DNA of 53,748 nt from assembly GCA_036784855.1 (NCBI GenBank), contig JAZDSV010000072.1, forward strand, positions 1 to 53,748, read 5' to 3'. The notes under the pieces were generated by a model that did not search any database, was not told where the DNA came from, and saw only the letters and a program-made list of their open reading frames with translations. Both the position numbers and the translations under genes were made by a program. Shown piece after piece: positions 21,588-32,268 of this stretch (position 1 is the stretch's first letter; every line of letters begins with the position of its first letter). The DNA comes from Aphelidium insulamus. Lineage: Eukaryota; Aphelidiomycota; Aphelidea; Aphelidiaceae.

Positions 21588-22986
21588 ATGATCCACTGCG
21601 CGCTGACCGTGGCGCTTTCGGCCACATTGGCAATTGGCGTTGTTGCCTCCTCCATTCCCACCGACAAGTTGATCGTTGTAGCATCACCATCTCACAACTC
21701 CGAGTTGAGCGATGTGCTCCAGTCCCAGTCGTGCTTGCGTGTCCTACGCGTCCTTACGGGAAGCCGCCCGCCAACGCCGCCGGTTCTAGACGAATGCAAG
21801 GACGAGTTGACTGGTGGATGCGATCAAATACGGTGACAGCGAATGTGCCATTGATTTGTTGCGCGCTCTGCCGTTCCTCCGCGCCGAGCCGCTGGAGAAT
21901 AAGCACGGGAAATACGGGAAGTACGCGATCCATCTGGCGTGCGACGCGGACCGTGCCAGCATCGTCGATGAACTGACCAGTGACGAGAATGAGAGAAAGT
22001 TTCAAGTCACCGTGACGCAGAAGTTTAATCAGAACGCGGTTGATATCGTCACTACCGAATTCAAAAAGAATGCCGCCAAAATCCTAATCGATAATGGGGC
22101 TTTCGACATACTCCAATTTTCCGATCGGCACCTGCTTGAGGCGGCGCGTTTCAATGCAGCCTGCCCCGTGATTGAGAATATTCTTAAGCGATACGACTCT
22201 CAAAGACCTCTTCACGAGCTGCAAATGGGTAACGAGGCGCGGGTCAAACTCATTGAACTTGCGTTGTCCTATGCGGTTTATAGCTACCGTGGAACTTCCT
22301 CAGCTTGCCTGTGGCCAATGATGAAGGATCCCAAAGAGGAAATAGTCGAGTTGGTTGTTGCCGGTGACGTCGAACGACTGAAAACAAGGCCGCAAGAAGC
22401 GCTAAACGGAGTTGATGCCCTCAAGTTTACATTCTTACAAGCTGCTGCTTATTCTGGATCGCTCAGCACTATCGACTGGATGCTTGAGATTGCCGACAAC
22501 GACCAACTGAAACGTTTGCTCGTCAGTAGTTACCCTAGCAGTACAGCATTACAATTAGCAGTCGCCCAGCGCAATATTACAGTTGTGGAACGTGTGGTGC
22601 AAGCATACCGCTCCGTATTTGGCAGTATTGACGGCGCAGACGTTGAAGGCAACACTGCGCTGCACTCGGCAGTGTCGGACAACCTAGCGGAGAACGTAAA
22701 ATATTTGCTCGATGCCGGCGCAAATGTGAATGCAGTCAATGCCGCCGGAGAGACGCCCATCTATATGTCGGTGAAGGTGACGTATGACGGCATTGTGGAC
22801 GTTGCAATCACACAGGCACTTTTGGCACGAAGCGACTGTGACTTGAGCATTATCCCGGCCGGCAGTAAAAGTCTGCTGGAGCTGGCAGTTGAAAATGGCA
22901 GCCGACGTAAAGCAGAACCTATGGTATTACATGAACGTTACCTTGATCTTAAGACTACGTCAGCTATGGAGCAGATGTTATATTAA
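21588..22986 (+). pseudogene. Secreted ankyrin-repeat family, copy B (frameshifted)
   Basis: ATG 21588 encodes a signal peptide (MIHCALTVALSATLAIGVVA) and the first Cys motif SQSCLRVLRVL. A one-base deletion near 21808 throws the frame out. Coding resumes as VDAIKYGDSECAIDLLRALPFLR and runs through ankyrin repeats, including TALHSAVSDNLAENVKYLLDAGANVNAVN in two parts. Near 22918 about 70 nt absent from copy C interrupts the last repeat and introduces new C-terminal codons ending at 22986. The homologous ending (IKQRIGD) reappears out of context at about 22990. Copy C is the closest relative. No full-length product is expected unless the single deletion is an assembly error. Confidence 0.7.
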
Positions 22987-23260
22987 AGTGATCAAACAGC
23001 GCATCGGTGATAATGTGCCCAGCTTCACTGTCCAGCGTGAATAGTCTCCCTCTAGTGGCTCATTCACCGGTGGAAGTCAAACCAAGAAAATATCACTATC
23101 AAAGAAAATATCAATGCCCCCATATTTATGTCGATTTTGTGATAATTGCATGTATTGGCAAGCTGATCATATGTACATCCTTGCTCTATACAGCATGGAG
23201 CACCTCAGCTTTCATACCTGTTGTAGGGCGCCTGTTGTTGGGCTGTGGTTGTTGTTGTTG

Positions 23261-23514
23261 GGCGCAGGCAGTCTGCAGTGGAATATTGCGCGGATGTGGA
23301 CACCACGCGTACGCGGCCGCCGCCACGCTCTTCTCCTACTACGCTGTCGGCATACCGTTGGCAGTATAATTGGGATTCGGATGCGGCGCCGGTGTGGTGG
23401 GGCTGTGGTGGGGAATATTCGCGGCAGTGATTGTGCTAGCCGCCTGTCTGGTGTTCAAGGTGGTTTTTGTTTGCGTGGAAGCCAAACGCGCGGCAACTGC
23501 CATGTCTCCTTAAT
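23261..23514 (+). pseudogene. Partial duplicate of the MATE gene 3' end
   Basis: About 254 bp match 20996-21252 at roughly 90% identity, beginning sharply at gcgcaggcagtctgcagtgg and running through the stop codon into the 3' flank. The copy carries a nonsense change (tac to taa, in gcagtataattgg) and a small deletion near 23475. It has no promoter or upstream exons. It lies immediately after ankyrin copy B, so the block may have moved with an ankyrin duplication. Confidence 0.85.
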
Positions 23515-23821
23515 CTGGTGGTGGTGATTTCATGGTTTATGTGAAAGTTCTTGGTCCCATCAATGGAGTTGACTGTTGCATATATGTTGCATATATAGGC
23601 ACTGCGTCAGTGCCTATTAGGCAGAGAACACGTGCGGAAGAGAGGAACATGCAATGGCTCATTGCGGCCCATCCAAGCATCCATTCGACCTGAAGATGCG
23701 GCTTTGCGGCACATACTTCTGGTCCACAAGGTATACAAAACAGAGCACAAATCATCCTTTTTTTTCACTTGATTTGTTACAACTTCGCGACAACATGGCT
23801 CAACTCGGCATATTCACAACC

Positions 23822-24301
23822 GCCGCCGTGGTCCAAGTGGTTAAGTTACTACACGGTGGCGGCCAGCAGCTAGAGTTCGAACCCCGGAGTGTGTTGTGCC
23901 GGTTTTTCGAATTTTACTGCGTTGTTGTGCCGCCAGATTTTTCGGGGTGTCAGTTTCGGTCATTCAACACGTTGCGGTTGCGGTTTCGGTTTCCTTCAGA
24001 TATTCGGTACTTCGGTTTCGGCTCTCTCAAGTGTCAGCGTCAGAGGCGTCGCGGTAAAGGTCCGCCCCGTCCAGCTCCATTACAACAACAACAACACTAA
24101 TCACATCGACTGTTACGACTCGCCAAGAACAATCACAACACTGCGCGCCAACAATTGATCACGCCCCGACTGTGCGCCTGTCACTGTTCGGTGGTTTACT
24201 CCGTATGGGGTCCATCATACCTGTGTGCCGATTGTGTGTCCGATCACTATAACGTCATGACCGACCGGTTAGATACGTTTAATGAATAAATCAATCAATC
24301 A
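23822..24301 (+). mobile_element. Retroposon with tRNA-like head and TCAA tail
   Basis: The 3' 240 bp (24061-24301) is a close copy of the 3' part of the element at 31.7-32.3 kb and ends in an AATCAATCAATCAA tail. Upstream, tggtccaagtggtta (23829-23843) matches an RNA polymerase III A box, and agttcgaacccc (23874-23885) matches a B box at normal tRNA spacing. The acceptor and T stems do not pair, so this is not a working tRNA gene. A tRNA-derived SINE is the likely reading. The 5' limit is a guess; no target-site duplication was found. Confidence 0.55.
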
Positions 24302-24589
24302 AACACTGGCGTTGGGGCTGATACCACATATTCACTTATAAGTAGTATTTATGTGCAAAATTTTTCACATAGTGCGACGGCTGAAAACACCGCTATAGAG
24401 TCTGTCCTTTATATTTTGCGTATTTCAACATGCATTCGGGCGACCAATGGTGTTTTGTCATACTTTTAATGAGAAATTCAATCAAATCGAACCTTTTGCA
24501 GTGCAACCAATATGCATATAGAGAGGTGACATATCACTGAAAAGTACAGCGAGCTATTTGCAAAAAAAGTGACAGAAATTTATATGAAC

Positions 24590-25290
24590 TGCTAGGTATT
24601 ACTTCCCCCAAAATTGAAACAAGTTGCCAGTCAGGTCGGTGTCGCATCCTCCGTGCAGAAACAATAGCGGGAGTGGAGCGTGAGCCGCCGTTACCGGGTC
24701 TGATCTGCCGGCGAGAAATGTCAAGTCCGTAGTGGACCAGACACACAGTATTGCCGATCCCATTGCCCGTAAGCAAGGCCCACTGATTAGACTTTGTATT
24801 GAAGCGCCAGAGATTATTCGAGTCGGCTACGCTGTAATGAACTGTCGTTCACCAGACACTCCACCACTTGCCAGAAATGTCCGCAGATGGCCGACCGGAT
24901 ACACCGCGGTCAGGTAGAGATTACCGTCTGCAGATGATATTGCGCACACACGCGAAGACACCCCACCTGGAACGGTTTCGGTGTCTTCTTGTTGCGTTAC
25001 GCCGCGGTTGGGCCCCGCACTTATCCCATTGCTGCTGCCTGTGAGTAGTGCCCACTGACTCGTTACAACGTCGAACGTCCACAATCATTCAGCGGCGCTG
25101 CAGATGATGCTGAACTGAATGAGACATATGTATATCTGCTGGCAGGTACCACGAACCAACTGTGCCAACAAATATGTAGAGGGTCCCCAGAGCAGCGAAA
25201 TGATGCATTGGTATATGCTGCAGATGTTGACACTACCCTTGGCCGCATTGGTATATGCTGCAGATGTTGACACTGCCTTGGCCGCAAGCG
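24590..25290 (-). pseudogene. Decayed kelch-repeat gene
   Basis: Two kelch blades can be read. Near 25080 comes LND, then in another frame WTFDVVTSQWALLTGSS; near 24835 comes SNNLWRFNTKSNQWALLTGN. Both show the blade pattern leading to N/D-L-W-x-F-x-x-x-x-x-Q-W. At least two frame changes break it: one base missing at aatgattgtggac near 25084, and about two extra bases near 24838. Kelch repeats form beta-propellers, but no intact product remains. Two tandem 39-40-bp units (25207-25246 and 25247-25285, ttggtatatgctgcagatgt) lie at the 5' end. Confidence 0.55.
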
Positions 25291-25825
25291 CCAGAATAAG
25301 CGTGGGCAGTGTTAGCATCTGTGCCCAACGGAACAGTATACAATGTATTTAGTTCCTCGGGAAGCGTCCAACTCTACGTGACAACCGCAACTCACAACGT
25401 CGCAATGCAGCAAATTGGTCAGGCGATTATTGATCGAACTCGCCAGCTGGGACGTGACTTTGAGACCTTGACATGAAATGTTCTTTACGGTAGAGCTACG
25501 CGGTCCTGAATTGCAAAGTAGCTCTAGAAAAACGGTGTCGGCATTATAGATCTCAACTGGCTTGCACCACCTTTGCGAAAATAAACAAAGAAAGTCATGG
25601 TTATTACTGTAAAATACAGTTGTTGCCACTCTAGCTGAATGCTCACAGAAGCTGCGAGGTTGTTAAAATCTGCAATCGCATGGCAAATGCATTTGACTAT
25701 GGAAACTGACTGAATGTTGTGAATGCGTGAATGCGTGAATGTTGTTCACATATTGCACCAATCAGACTGACCCAAGCCCTAATTTTCTCCATTTTACCAG
25801 TTTCTTCAAAGCCACAAATTGCAAA
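25291..25825. other. Intergenic, no gene recognised
   Basis: A minus-strand frame at 25312-25629 shows no features. The end of this gap is the promoter of ankyrin copy C and includes three tgaatg(c/t)gtgaat-like units near 25712-25742. Confidence 0.35.
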
Positions 25826-27213
25826 ATGCTTTACCACGCGCTGACTTTGGCGCTTACGACCACCTCAGCCCTTGGCGTTGTTGCGGCCACCTCAAACACC
25901 ACCACCAATGAGATGGTCGTGGCTTCTCCATTCCACAACTCGGAATTGGGCGATGCGCTCCAGTCCAAATCGTGCTTGCGCGTGCGCCAAGTCTTGATGG
26001 ATAACCGCCCGCCGCCACAGGTTATTGAAGACTGCAAGACTGATTTGAAGGCCATGCTGATGGACGCCATCCAGCACGGTGACAACGAGTGTTCCGTTGA
26101 TTTGCTGCGCACGGTGCCGTTCCTGCGCAACGAAGCGCTCGAGACAAAGTACGGCAAGTACGCGATCCATCTGGCCTGCTATGCGGACAGCGCCAGCATC
26201 GTCGATGAACTGACCAGAAACGAGACCGAGAGAAAGTTCCAAGTCACTGTCAAGCAATATGGAAAGAATGCCGTCGATATCGCCACTAAGGAATACAAAC
26301 GCAACGCGGCCAAAGTCTCATTGACAATGGGGCGTTTGATAAGTTCCGATTTTCCAATAGTCACATGTCGTTGGCAGCGAAATTCGACGCCTCCTGCCCC
26401 GCGATCAAGAATATTCTCAAGCGATATGACTCGTTTGAACCTCAGCATGATCTGCGGGAAGATGATGCACGGGACACTCTAATTCGGCACGCGGTATACT
26501 TGTCGGTGTATGGCCACCATGGAACAGCCACGGCTTGCATGTGGAATATGTTGAAGGAACCGTTGGGCGGAATGGTCGGATTTGTTGTTGCTGGCGACGT
26601 TGAACGTTTGAGAAAGGTGCCGCGCGAACTTATACACGGATTCGACGCGGATGGAATTCCATTCCTGCAAATTGCTGCATTATCTGGATCGCTGAAGACA
26701 ATTGACTTGATCCTGGAAGTTGCCAAAAATGATGAAATGACACGACTGCTCAGCAGCAAACACGAGCGCAGTTCACCGCTGCAGTTGGCAGCCTACCAGC
26801 GCGATGTTCAAGTTGTCAAGCTACTGGTGCAAGCACACCGAAAATACTGGGTCAGTATTGACGGCGTGGACGCTAGTGGCAACACCGCGCTGCACTGGGC
26901 AGTTCGTTCCAACCGGCCCAACAACGTAAAGTATTTGCTTGAAGCCGGTGCGAATGTGAATGCAGTCAATGCCGCCGGAGAGACGCCCATCTATATGTCG
27001 GTGAAGGTGACGTATGACGGCATTGTGGACGTTGCAATCACACAGGCACTTTTGGCACGAAGCGACTGTGACTTGAGCATTATCCCGGCCGGCAGTAAAA
27101 GTCTGCTGGAGCTGGCAGTTGAAAATGGCAGCCGACGTAAAGCAGAACTGATCAAACAGCGCATCGGTGATATTGTGGGCATTGTGCCCAGCTTCGCTGT
27201 TCAGCGTGAATAG
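25826..27213 (+). pseudogene. Secreted ankyrin-repeat family, copy C (one frameshift)
   Basis: ATG 25826 gives a signal peptide (MLYHALTLALTTTSALGVVAA) and both Cys motifs, SKSCLRVRQVL and GDNECSVDLLRTVPFLR, then YAIHLACYADSASIVDEL, an ankyrin repeat. One base is missing near 26313: with it, the reading would be AAKVLIDNGAFDKF as in copy B (AAKILIDNGAFDIL). From there the frame is open to 27213, with further repeats including NTALHWAVRSNRPNNVKYLL. This is the mildest lesion in the family, so an assembly error should be considered first. A 196-bp block near the end is identical to copy B. Confidence 0.7.
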
Positions 27214-27460
27214 TCACGCCATTACTGAGTGAGCCACTGGTGGAAGCCAAACTAAGAAATTTCACTCTCAATTAAAAAAATTATTAATGCCACCCTGTTT
27301 TCTTACCTGTGTTATGTAGCTGTTCAAAGTTACACAAGCAGTCGATGGAAAGACCATGTTGTTGACGGATTTTACCTGCATGCTTAAATGTCAGGTGTAA
27401 GCTGTACACAAAATATACAAAGCAGGCCATGGAAGCACTGTGATTTAAAGGAAATTGTGA

Positions 27461-28274
27461 ATGAATAAGCGTTGGATTCGCAGGCGCGTGATGTCAGCGT
27501 TCCACACTAATCTATTCAATCATATGGCCACAGTGCGCACCGTCGCCCGATCGCGCCTCTTGCAGCGCACGGCCTCGCTCTCCAAGGCGCCCATCACGCT
27601 GGTGCGTTGATACATGGTGTCTGTACACATGCCTCTATATCTGACGGTGTGATGCGTGCGCACGTAGACACCGGCAGCCATTGGGCGGCTATCACAGCTA
27701 GAGCGGACCTACCGTTCCACACTGTCGCCCGCCGCCGCTCCGTCATTGCTACAAGAGACGCGTCTGCCCTCGTCACTGCCATATCAGCCCTTCTCCTCGT
27801 TATCATCATCATCATCATCATCTGCATCAACGCCATCACCTCTGGCATCATCATCGTCGTCATCAACAGCAAGCAATCACTCAGCGACACCAATTTCACC
27901 ATCGCCTACATCAAAAAGCTTCATCAAAGTGGCAGTGCGCACCAAAGGCTGCTCCGGGAATGCATACGTGCTGGACTGGACTACGAAGAAGGCCCCGCTG
28001 GACGAGGAGATCCCAGTCACAGACAGTACGTATATTATGATCCAATCTTTTCACATCGCCATATCCATATATATAGTCCTGTAATCTGACTCCTTGTGCG
28101 TGATACTGATATGCTATACTCATAGAGCTGACACTATTGGTGGACTCCAAGGCGCTGCTATCTATACTCGGCTCTGAAATGGACTATGTAGAGGACAAGC
28201 TGTCTGCTGGCTTCGTATTCAACAATCCCAATGTGAAGGAGACGTGCGGCTGTGGAATGAGTTTTGTGGTGTGA
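27461..28274 (+). CDS. ISCA1: Mitochondrial A-type iron-sulfur carrier
   Basis: Exons 27461-27601, 27698-28025 and 28126-28274 (introns of 96 and 100 nt) give 205 aa. The conserved core reads VAVRTKGCSG, then YVLDW, VDSKALLSILGSEMDYVEDKL, FNNPNVKETCGCGMSF, with the three cysteines that bind the Fe-S cluster. ISCA1 pairs with ISCA2 to mature 4Fe-4S proteins in mitochondria. The Arg-rich N-terminus (MNKRWIRRRVMSAF) fits a targeting peptide; ATGs at 27491 and 27524 are alternative starts. Between the leader and the core lies about 40 residues of Ser/Thr/Pro encoded by tcatca repeats, where other ISCA1 proteins have the first conserved helix. Confidence 0.92.
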
Positions 28275-28940
28275 TGCATATAAATATACATTTATTATAC
28301 ATAGGATTATGTTTCCAATAGGTAAAATATATGTGAATGCCCAGTTGATTAAGAACAAGTATGTAGGCAATACTTTCAATTACATTTGTTGGGATGTAGT
28401 TTGCCAGTAGAGGCACCGATACCGACAAATATGTGAGTGTCCGTTAACTACAGCAGATTGACGTCTATGTATACCAATGAATAAGGCAAAGGCGTTCCTC
28501 AACTTGTACAGGATTCAAAGCTTTTGCATATGATCTGTTATGTAGATATAAGCACGTCTGTATGCAACCCATTGTATGGAGAACAAAGCGCTGTCAAGAA
28601 CATATAAGCACCGGCCCTACACCCACATACATATGCATCTACAAACATCCACACACAATGGCATATAAGAACACGGCAACGGCGCGCTCTTATTTGTCCG
28701 GCAATGGCGTGACTGTTCGGTTGCGGTTGTTGCGCGCCGCCGCAATAATCACACTCTCTGTTTAATCATTGCCGCCGAGCGCATCTGCTTTTGCCGCCGC
28801 CCGTCGCCACATTCGCCCCGTGTGTCGCTGCCCCGTCGACTAGCACGCACGCACGCACGCTCGCACACAGTCTTCTACTACCAGCACATCAGCAGTGCCC
28901 GACAAGCACTACACACGCACACACAAGTCACACACAGAAC
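28275..28940. promoter_or_regulatory. Intergenic, Ras promoter side
   Basis: This 666-bp gap contains no convincing gene. Its last 100 bp hold short cacgcacgcacgcacg and cacacaca tracts just before the Ras ATG, probably in its promoter or 5' leader. Confidence 0.35.
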
Positions 28941-29751
28941 ATGTCCAAATCCCAGTTTCTGCGGGAGTACAAGCTGGTCGTTGTCGGCGGCGGTGGTGCG
29001 TACACATACTGCAGTGCATGCAGCAGTACACTGTAATGTCGCTGGCTGCATGCACTGGCACCCACTGGGACTCACCTGACTGACTGCGTCTGCAGGTGTC
29101 GGCAAGTCCGCGCTGACCATCCAGTTTATCCAGTCCCACTTTGTGGACGAGTACGATCCCACCATCGAGGACTCTTACCGCAAGCAGTGTGTTATTGACG
29201 ACGAGGTGGCGCTGCTGGACGTGCTGGATACTGCCGGCCAGGAGGAGTACAGGCAAGTGAGAAGAATCATTGACTGATTCCACCACTCATAATATATGTG
29301 TCTAATGGATGTGCGCAGTGCCATGCGCGAGCAATATATGCGAACCGGCGAGGGGTTCCTGTGTGTCTACGCCATCACCAGCCGCAATTCGTTTGAGGAA
29401 ATCACCACGTTCCACCAACAGATTCTCCGTGTAAAGGACAAGGACTATTTCCCCATCATCATTGTGGCCAACAAGTGTGATCTGGAGAATGAGCGACAGG
29501 TGGCCACGCAAGGTTGTTTTTATTGTAGTATTTGAATACTGATTATAATAATATTTCTAGAGGGGCGCGACCTGGCCAAGCAGTTCCTGTGCAAGTTCAT
29601 TGAAACGTCCGCCAAGGCCAAGATCAATGTGGACGAGGCGTTTTACAATTTGGTGCGAGAGATTCGGCGATACAACAAGGAGACCCAGCAGGGCAAGCCC
29701 GGCGGACCCGACAAGCCAAAGATCCGCAAATTCAAGTGTTTGCTCATGTAG
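28941..29751 (+). CDS. Ras family small GTPase
   Basis: Exons 28941-28995, 29096-29252, 29319-29512 and 29561-29751 give 198 aa. All five G motifs are present: VVVGGGGVGKS, the effector loop [24 protein letters not shown] and ETSAK. The C-terminus is basic (KPKIRKFK) and ends CLLM, a CAAX box for prenylation. The effector loop is identical to classical Ras. Ras normally has Ala before the two Gly of the P-loop; here it is Gly. The intron 29253-29318 begins GCAAGT directly after AG, a textbook GC-AG donor, and the conserved junction EEYSAMREQ fixes it. The first intron splits the codon of the second P-loop Gly. A polyadenylation signal AATAAA lies at 29843-29848. Confidence 0.96.
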
Positions 29752-30124
29752 CTACCGGCAATCCATACACAGTCTGTGTGGTGCATGGGTAGTATTGGTT
29801 TTCACGCCCGCGCCGCCATTGCGTTTATGTTTGGTCCCAGTAAATAAAGCGACATTAGCGTCTCGTGGCTGGCATGGTGAAGTACATAATATGAATGATT
29901 AATAAGTACTTGTACATATGAGCGTTCGGTCTGGACGGTCAACTCTGCCTACTATGGGTCAAATGTAGATAATACTTGTTGATAAATACACACCGTACGT
30001 ATTCCTTCAATTTTCATTCTCGGTTCAGCTTGCAAGAAAGGCCCGGCTCGGTGCCAAAATCACGTGACCAATCAACGCCACTTAATGCCATAACCGTCCT
30101 CGTAGAGAAGAAAAAAAATCAAAA
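29752..30124. other. Intergenic between Ras and ankyrin copy D
   Basis: It holds the Ras 3' UTR with AATAAA at 29843-29848 and the promoter of copy D. The bases just before the D start (gaaaaaaaatcaaaa) resemble those before copy E (gaaaaaacgcgcaa). Confidence 0.45.
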
Positions 30125-31555
30125 ATGTTTTCGCGAGCCGCCAAACTTTACGCGCTGAGCTCGACTGCTTTTATGGTTGCGGCAGTGCATGGCGCACCTG
30201 CCAGTCAAGGTGCAATCATCAGTGCGGAGATATCTAACGATGTCCCAGCAGTGAACACTGGCAACCTCTATCTCGATTATGCTCTCGCATCAAAATCGTG
30301 CTCGCAGGTGCGCAGTGTTCTCTGGGACACGCGCAGTGAAATTGATTTGCATGCAAGCATCGTCAACGAAAATGTCAAGTCTGGATTGAAGGAGATTCTT
30401 CACAATGCATTCATTGCCGGTGACAGCGAGTGCGCGCTAGATCTTTTGCGTATGGCTCCTTTTTTGCGCAGTGAAGTGATCATTCGTGAAGACAACGAAT
30501 ACGCGATTCACCATGCCTGCAAATACAATCGACCTTCAGTAGTTGACGAATTGATGCGCAATGGCCAGGAGACGGAGGCGCAAATGCAATTGAAAGACAG
30601 ACGCGGTAAAACTGGATTTGACATTGCGATGGAGAACAACAGGGAAAGAGCTGTCAAGTCATTGATTGATAATGGTGTTTTGGAATATGTCGACATTTCA
30701 CGCGATAAGCTTCAACTGGCTGCAAAATATGCTGGCTCGTGCACGGCAATTAGACTCGTGGTTCAGCAGCAACATAGTACCATTGACGACCTTGAAGCTG
30801 CGCATAACGTTGCTGTTAAGGCGTATAATAGCAATGCCGCCAGGTGCCTCTTGCGTATGCTGGCAGACATCGGATATGACATGAGCGGGCTATCCATCAA
30901 GGATCTGGTAATTTCTGATGATGCTGACCGCATGTACGAGCAAGTTCACTCGATAGTCAGCGATATTACTGAGCGCAAACCCTTTGGTTACTCCTTGCTA
31001 CATCACGCTGCTGAGGCCGGAGCTATTCGCTCTATAAAGTTTATTCTCGATGTAGCTGAACAGCTCGGAGGCACGACACTGCAAGAATTACTTCGCGCCA
31101 GAGCTGATGGCGGCTGGACGGCCTTGCATTGTGCGGCTGCATATAGCCCACACCCAATGGCCATAACACTGCTCACCACGAGCAATGAAATTGTCGACAT
31201 CGGCAATAATTATGGACAAACCGCACTTCACCTAGCCGTTTTGTCTAATAGGCTCGATAATGTGAAGACTTTGTTGGCGGCTGGTGCCAACGTGACTGCA
31301 GTGGATCGCCAAGGAATGACACCGCTTTATCTTTCGCTTGAGCTTGAGTCATACGTCGAAGTTGGCATCACCGAAGCAATTTTGGCTACGAAAGAATGCG
31401 ATTTTAAGCTCGCTCCGCCAAATTGCAATTTGCTCAGCCTGACACGTAGACAAGGCGATCATCAACGCCGAGCCGAGCTGGTGCAACAAGCGGTTGAGGA
31501 ACAAAGTGTGCTCCGTTATTTGTTGTCATTCCTCCAGTGGCGCCTGACGCAATAA
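30125..31555 (+). CDS. Secreted ankyrin-repeat protein, copy D (intact)
   Basis: This single-exon gene encodes 476 aa. Residues 1-24 (MFSRAAKLYALSSTAFMVAAVHGAP) form a signal peptide. The N-terminal module has SKSCSQVRSVL and GDSECALDLLRMAPFLR; the two cysteines are conserved in all copies and might pair in the secretory pathway. Ankyrin repeats follow, first YAIHHACKYNRPSVVDELM, then a looser middle, then TALHLAVLSNRLDNVKTLLAAGANVTAV and TPLYLSL. No membrane anchor or retention signal is seen, so secretion or a vesicle lumen is likely. Ankyrin repeats bind proteins; the target is unknown. AATAAA at 31601-31606 follows the stop by 46 bases. Confidence 0.85.
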   Translation: MFSRAAKLYALSSTAFMVAAVHGAPASQGAIISAEISNDVPAVNTGNLYLDYALASKSCSQVRSVLWDTRSEIDLHASIVNENVKSGLKEILHNAFIAGDSECALDLLRMAPFLRSEVIIREDNEYAIHHACKYNRPSVVDELMRNGQETEAQMQLKDRRGKTGFDIAMENNRERAVKSLIDNGVLEYVDISRDKLQLAAKYAGSCTAIRLVVQQQHSTIDDLEAAHNVAVKAYNSNAARCLLRMLADIGYDMSGLSIKDLVISDDADRMYEQVHSIVSDITERKPFGYSLLHHAAEAGAIRSIKFILDVAEQLGGTTLQELLRARADGGWTALHCAAAYSPHPMAITLLTTSNEIVDIGNNYGQTALHLAVLSNRLDNVKTLLAAGANVTAVDRQGMTPLYLSLELESYVEVGITEAILATKECDFKLAPPNCNLLSLTRRQGDHQRRAELVQQAVEEQSVLRYLLSFLQWRLTQ

Positions 31556-31706
31556 TGGTTCCTACTGGTGCGGACATCATAACCATCATATAGATCAAAC
31601 AATAAAAGTCCAGCAAAACCAATTTTGCTTATGATCGAGATGATCCGACCAGGTTACTGGATGTTTGCTAAACTAAGATCGTTTTTGCTTAAAGTCAATG
31701 CACCAA

Positions 31707-32268
31707 TACCACACTAATACCGCCCCGTCCAGCTGAAAAGGGGGTTTATTATAGATGATGAACTTATTGCCCACAACGCTCAAGCAAGCTGCAAGCGGTT
31801 GCCTTCATGACGGCCACAGACAAACGTGTCCTTAAACGACGAGAACTTTCGCAAACCGCTATGTTGGACCTGGGAGCAGCAGCGCGCGCAAGCCGTAAAG
31901 TCACCAACTTGGTCAAAGCCCCAAAACCACCAAACGAGTCCAAAATGAAAGGAAGAAAGTCGACGCCAGCTTGCCGACATTGAGCAGCGTAACGACTACG
32001 CTTTTGGTCTTCGGCATTGGACAGATGATCACTGTCGCCACTACAACAACTACAAACACTAATCACATCTACTGTTACGACTCGCCAAGAACAATCACAA
32101 CACTGCGCGCCAACAATTGATCACGCCCCGACCCTGCGCCCGACTGTCACTGTTTGGTGGTTTACTCCGTATGGGGTCCATCATACCTGTGTGCCGATTG
32201 TGTGACGGAACACTATAACGTCATGACCGACCGGTTAGATACGTTTAATGAATAAATCAATCAATTAA
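31707..32268 (+). mobile_element. Non-LTR retroposon with 12-bp target-site duplication
   Basis: The 12-bp sequence tcaatgcaccaa occurs at 31695-31706 and again at 32269-32280, directly flanking a 562-bp insert whose 3' end is a TCAA-type tail (aataaatcaatcaattaa). The last 230 bp match 24083-24301 closely, and the word ccgccccgtccagct near the 5' end also occurs at 24062. The 24-kb copy lacks about 310 bp that lie between these two shared parts here. A tailed insert with a target duplication is the mark of target-primed reverse transcription. No reverse transcriptase is encoded, so it is a SINE or the 3' end of a LINE. The first bases of the right-hand repeat may also belong to the tail. Confidence 0.75.

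Noticed and set aside
23829-23890. Functional tRNA gene
   Set aside because: A- and B-box words are present but the acceptor and T stems do not pair, so it is only tRNA-like.
23654-24100. 148-codon plus-strand frame
   Set aside because: It spans the retroposon head and tail with no protein-like conservation; only a short end is shared with the 32-kb copy, consistent with repeat sequence.
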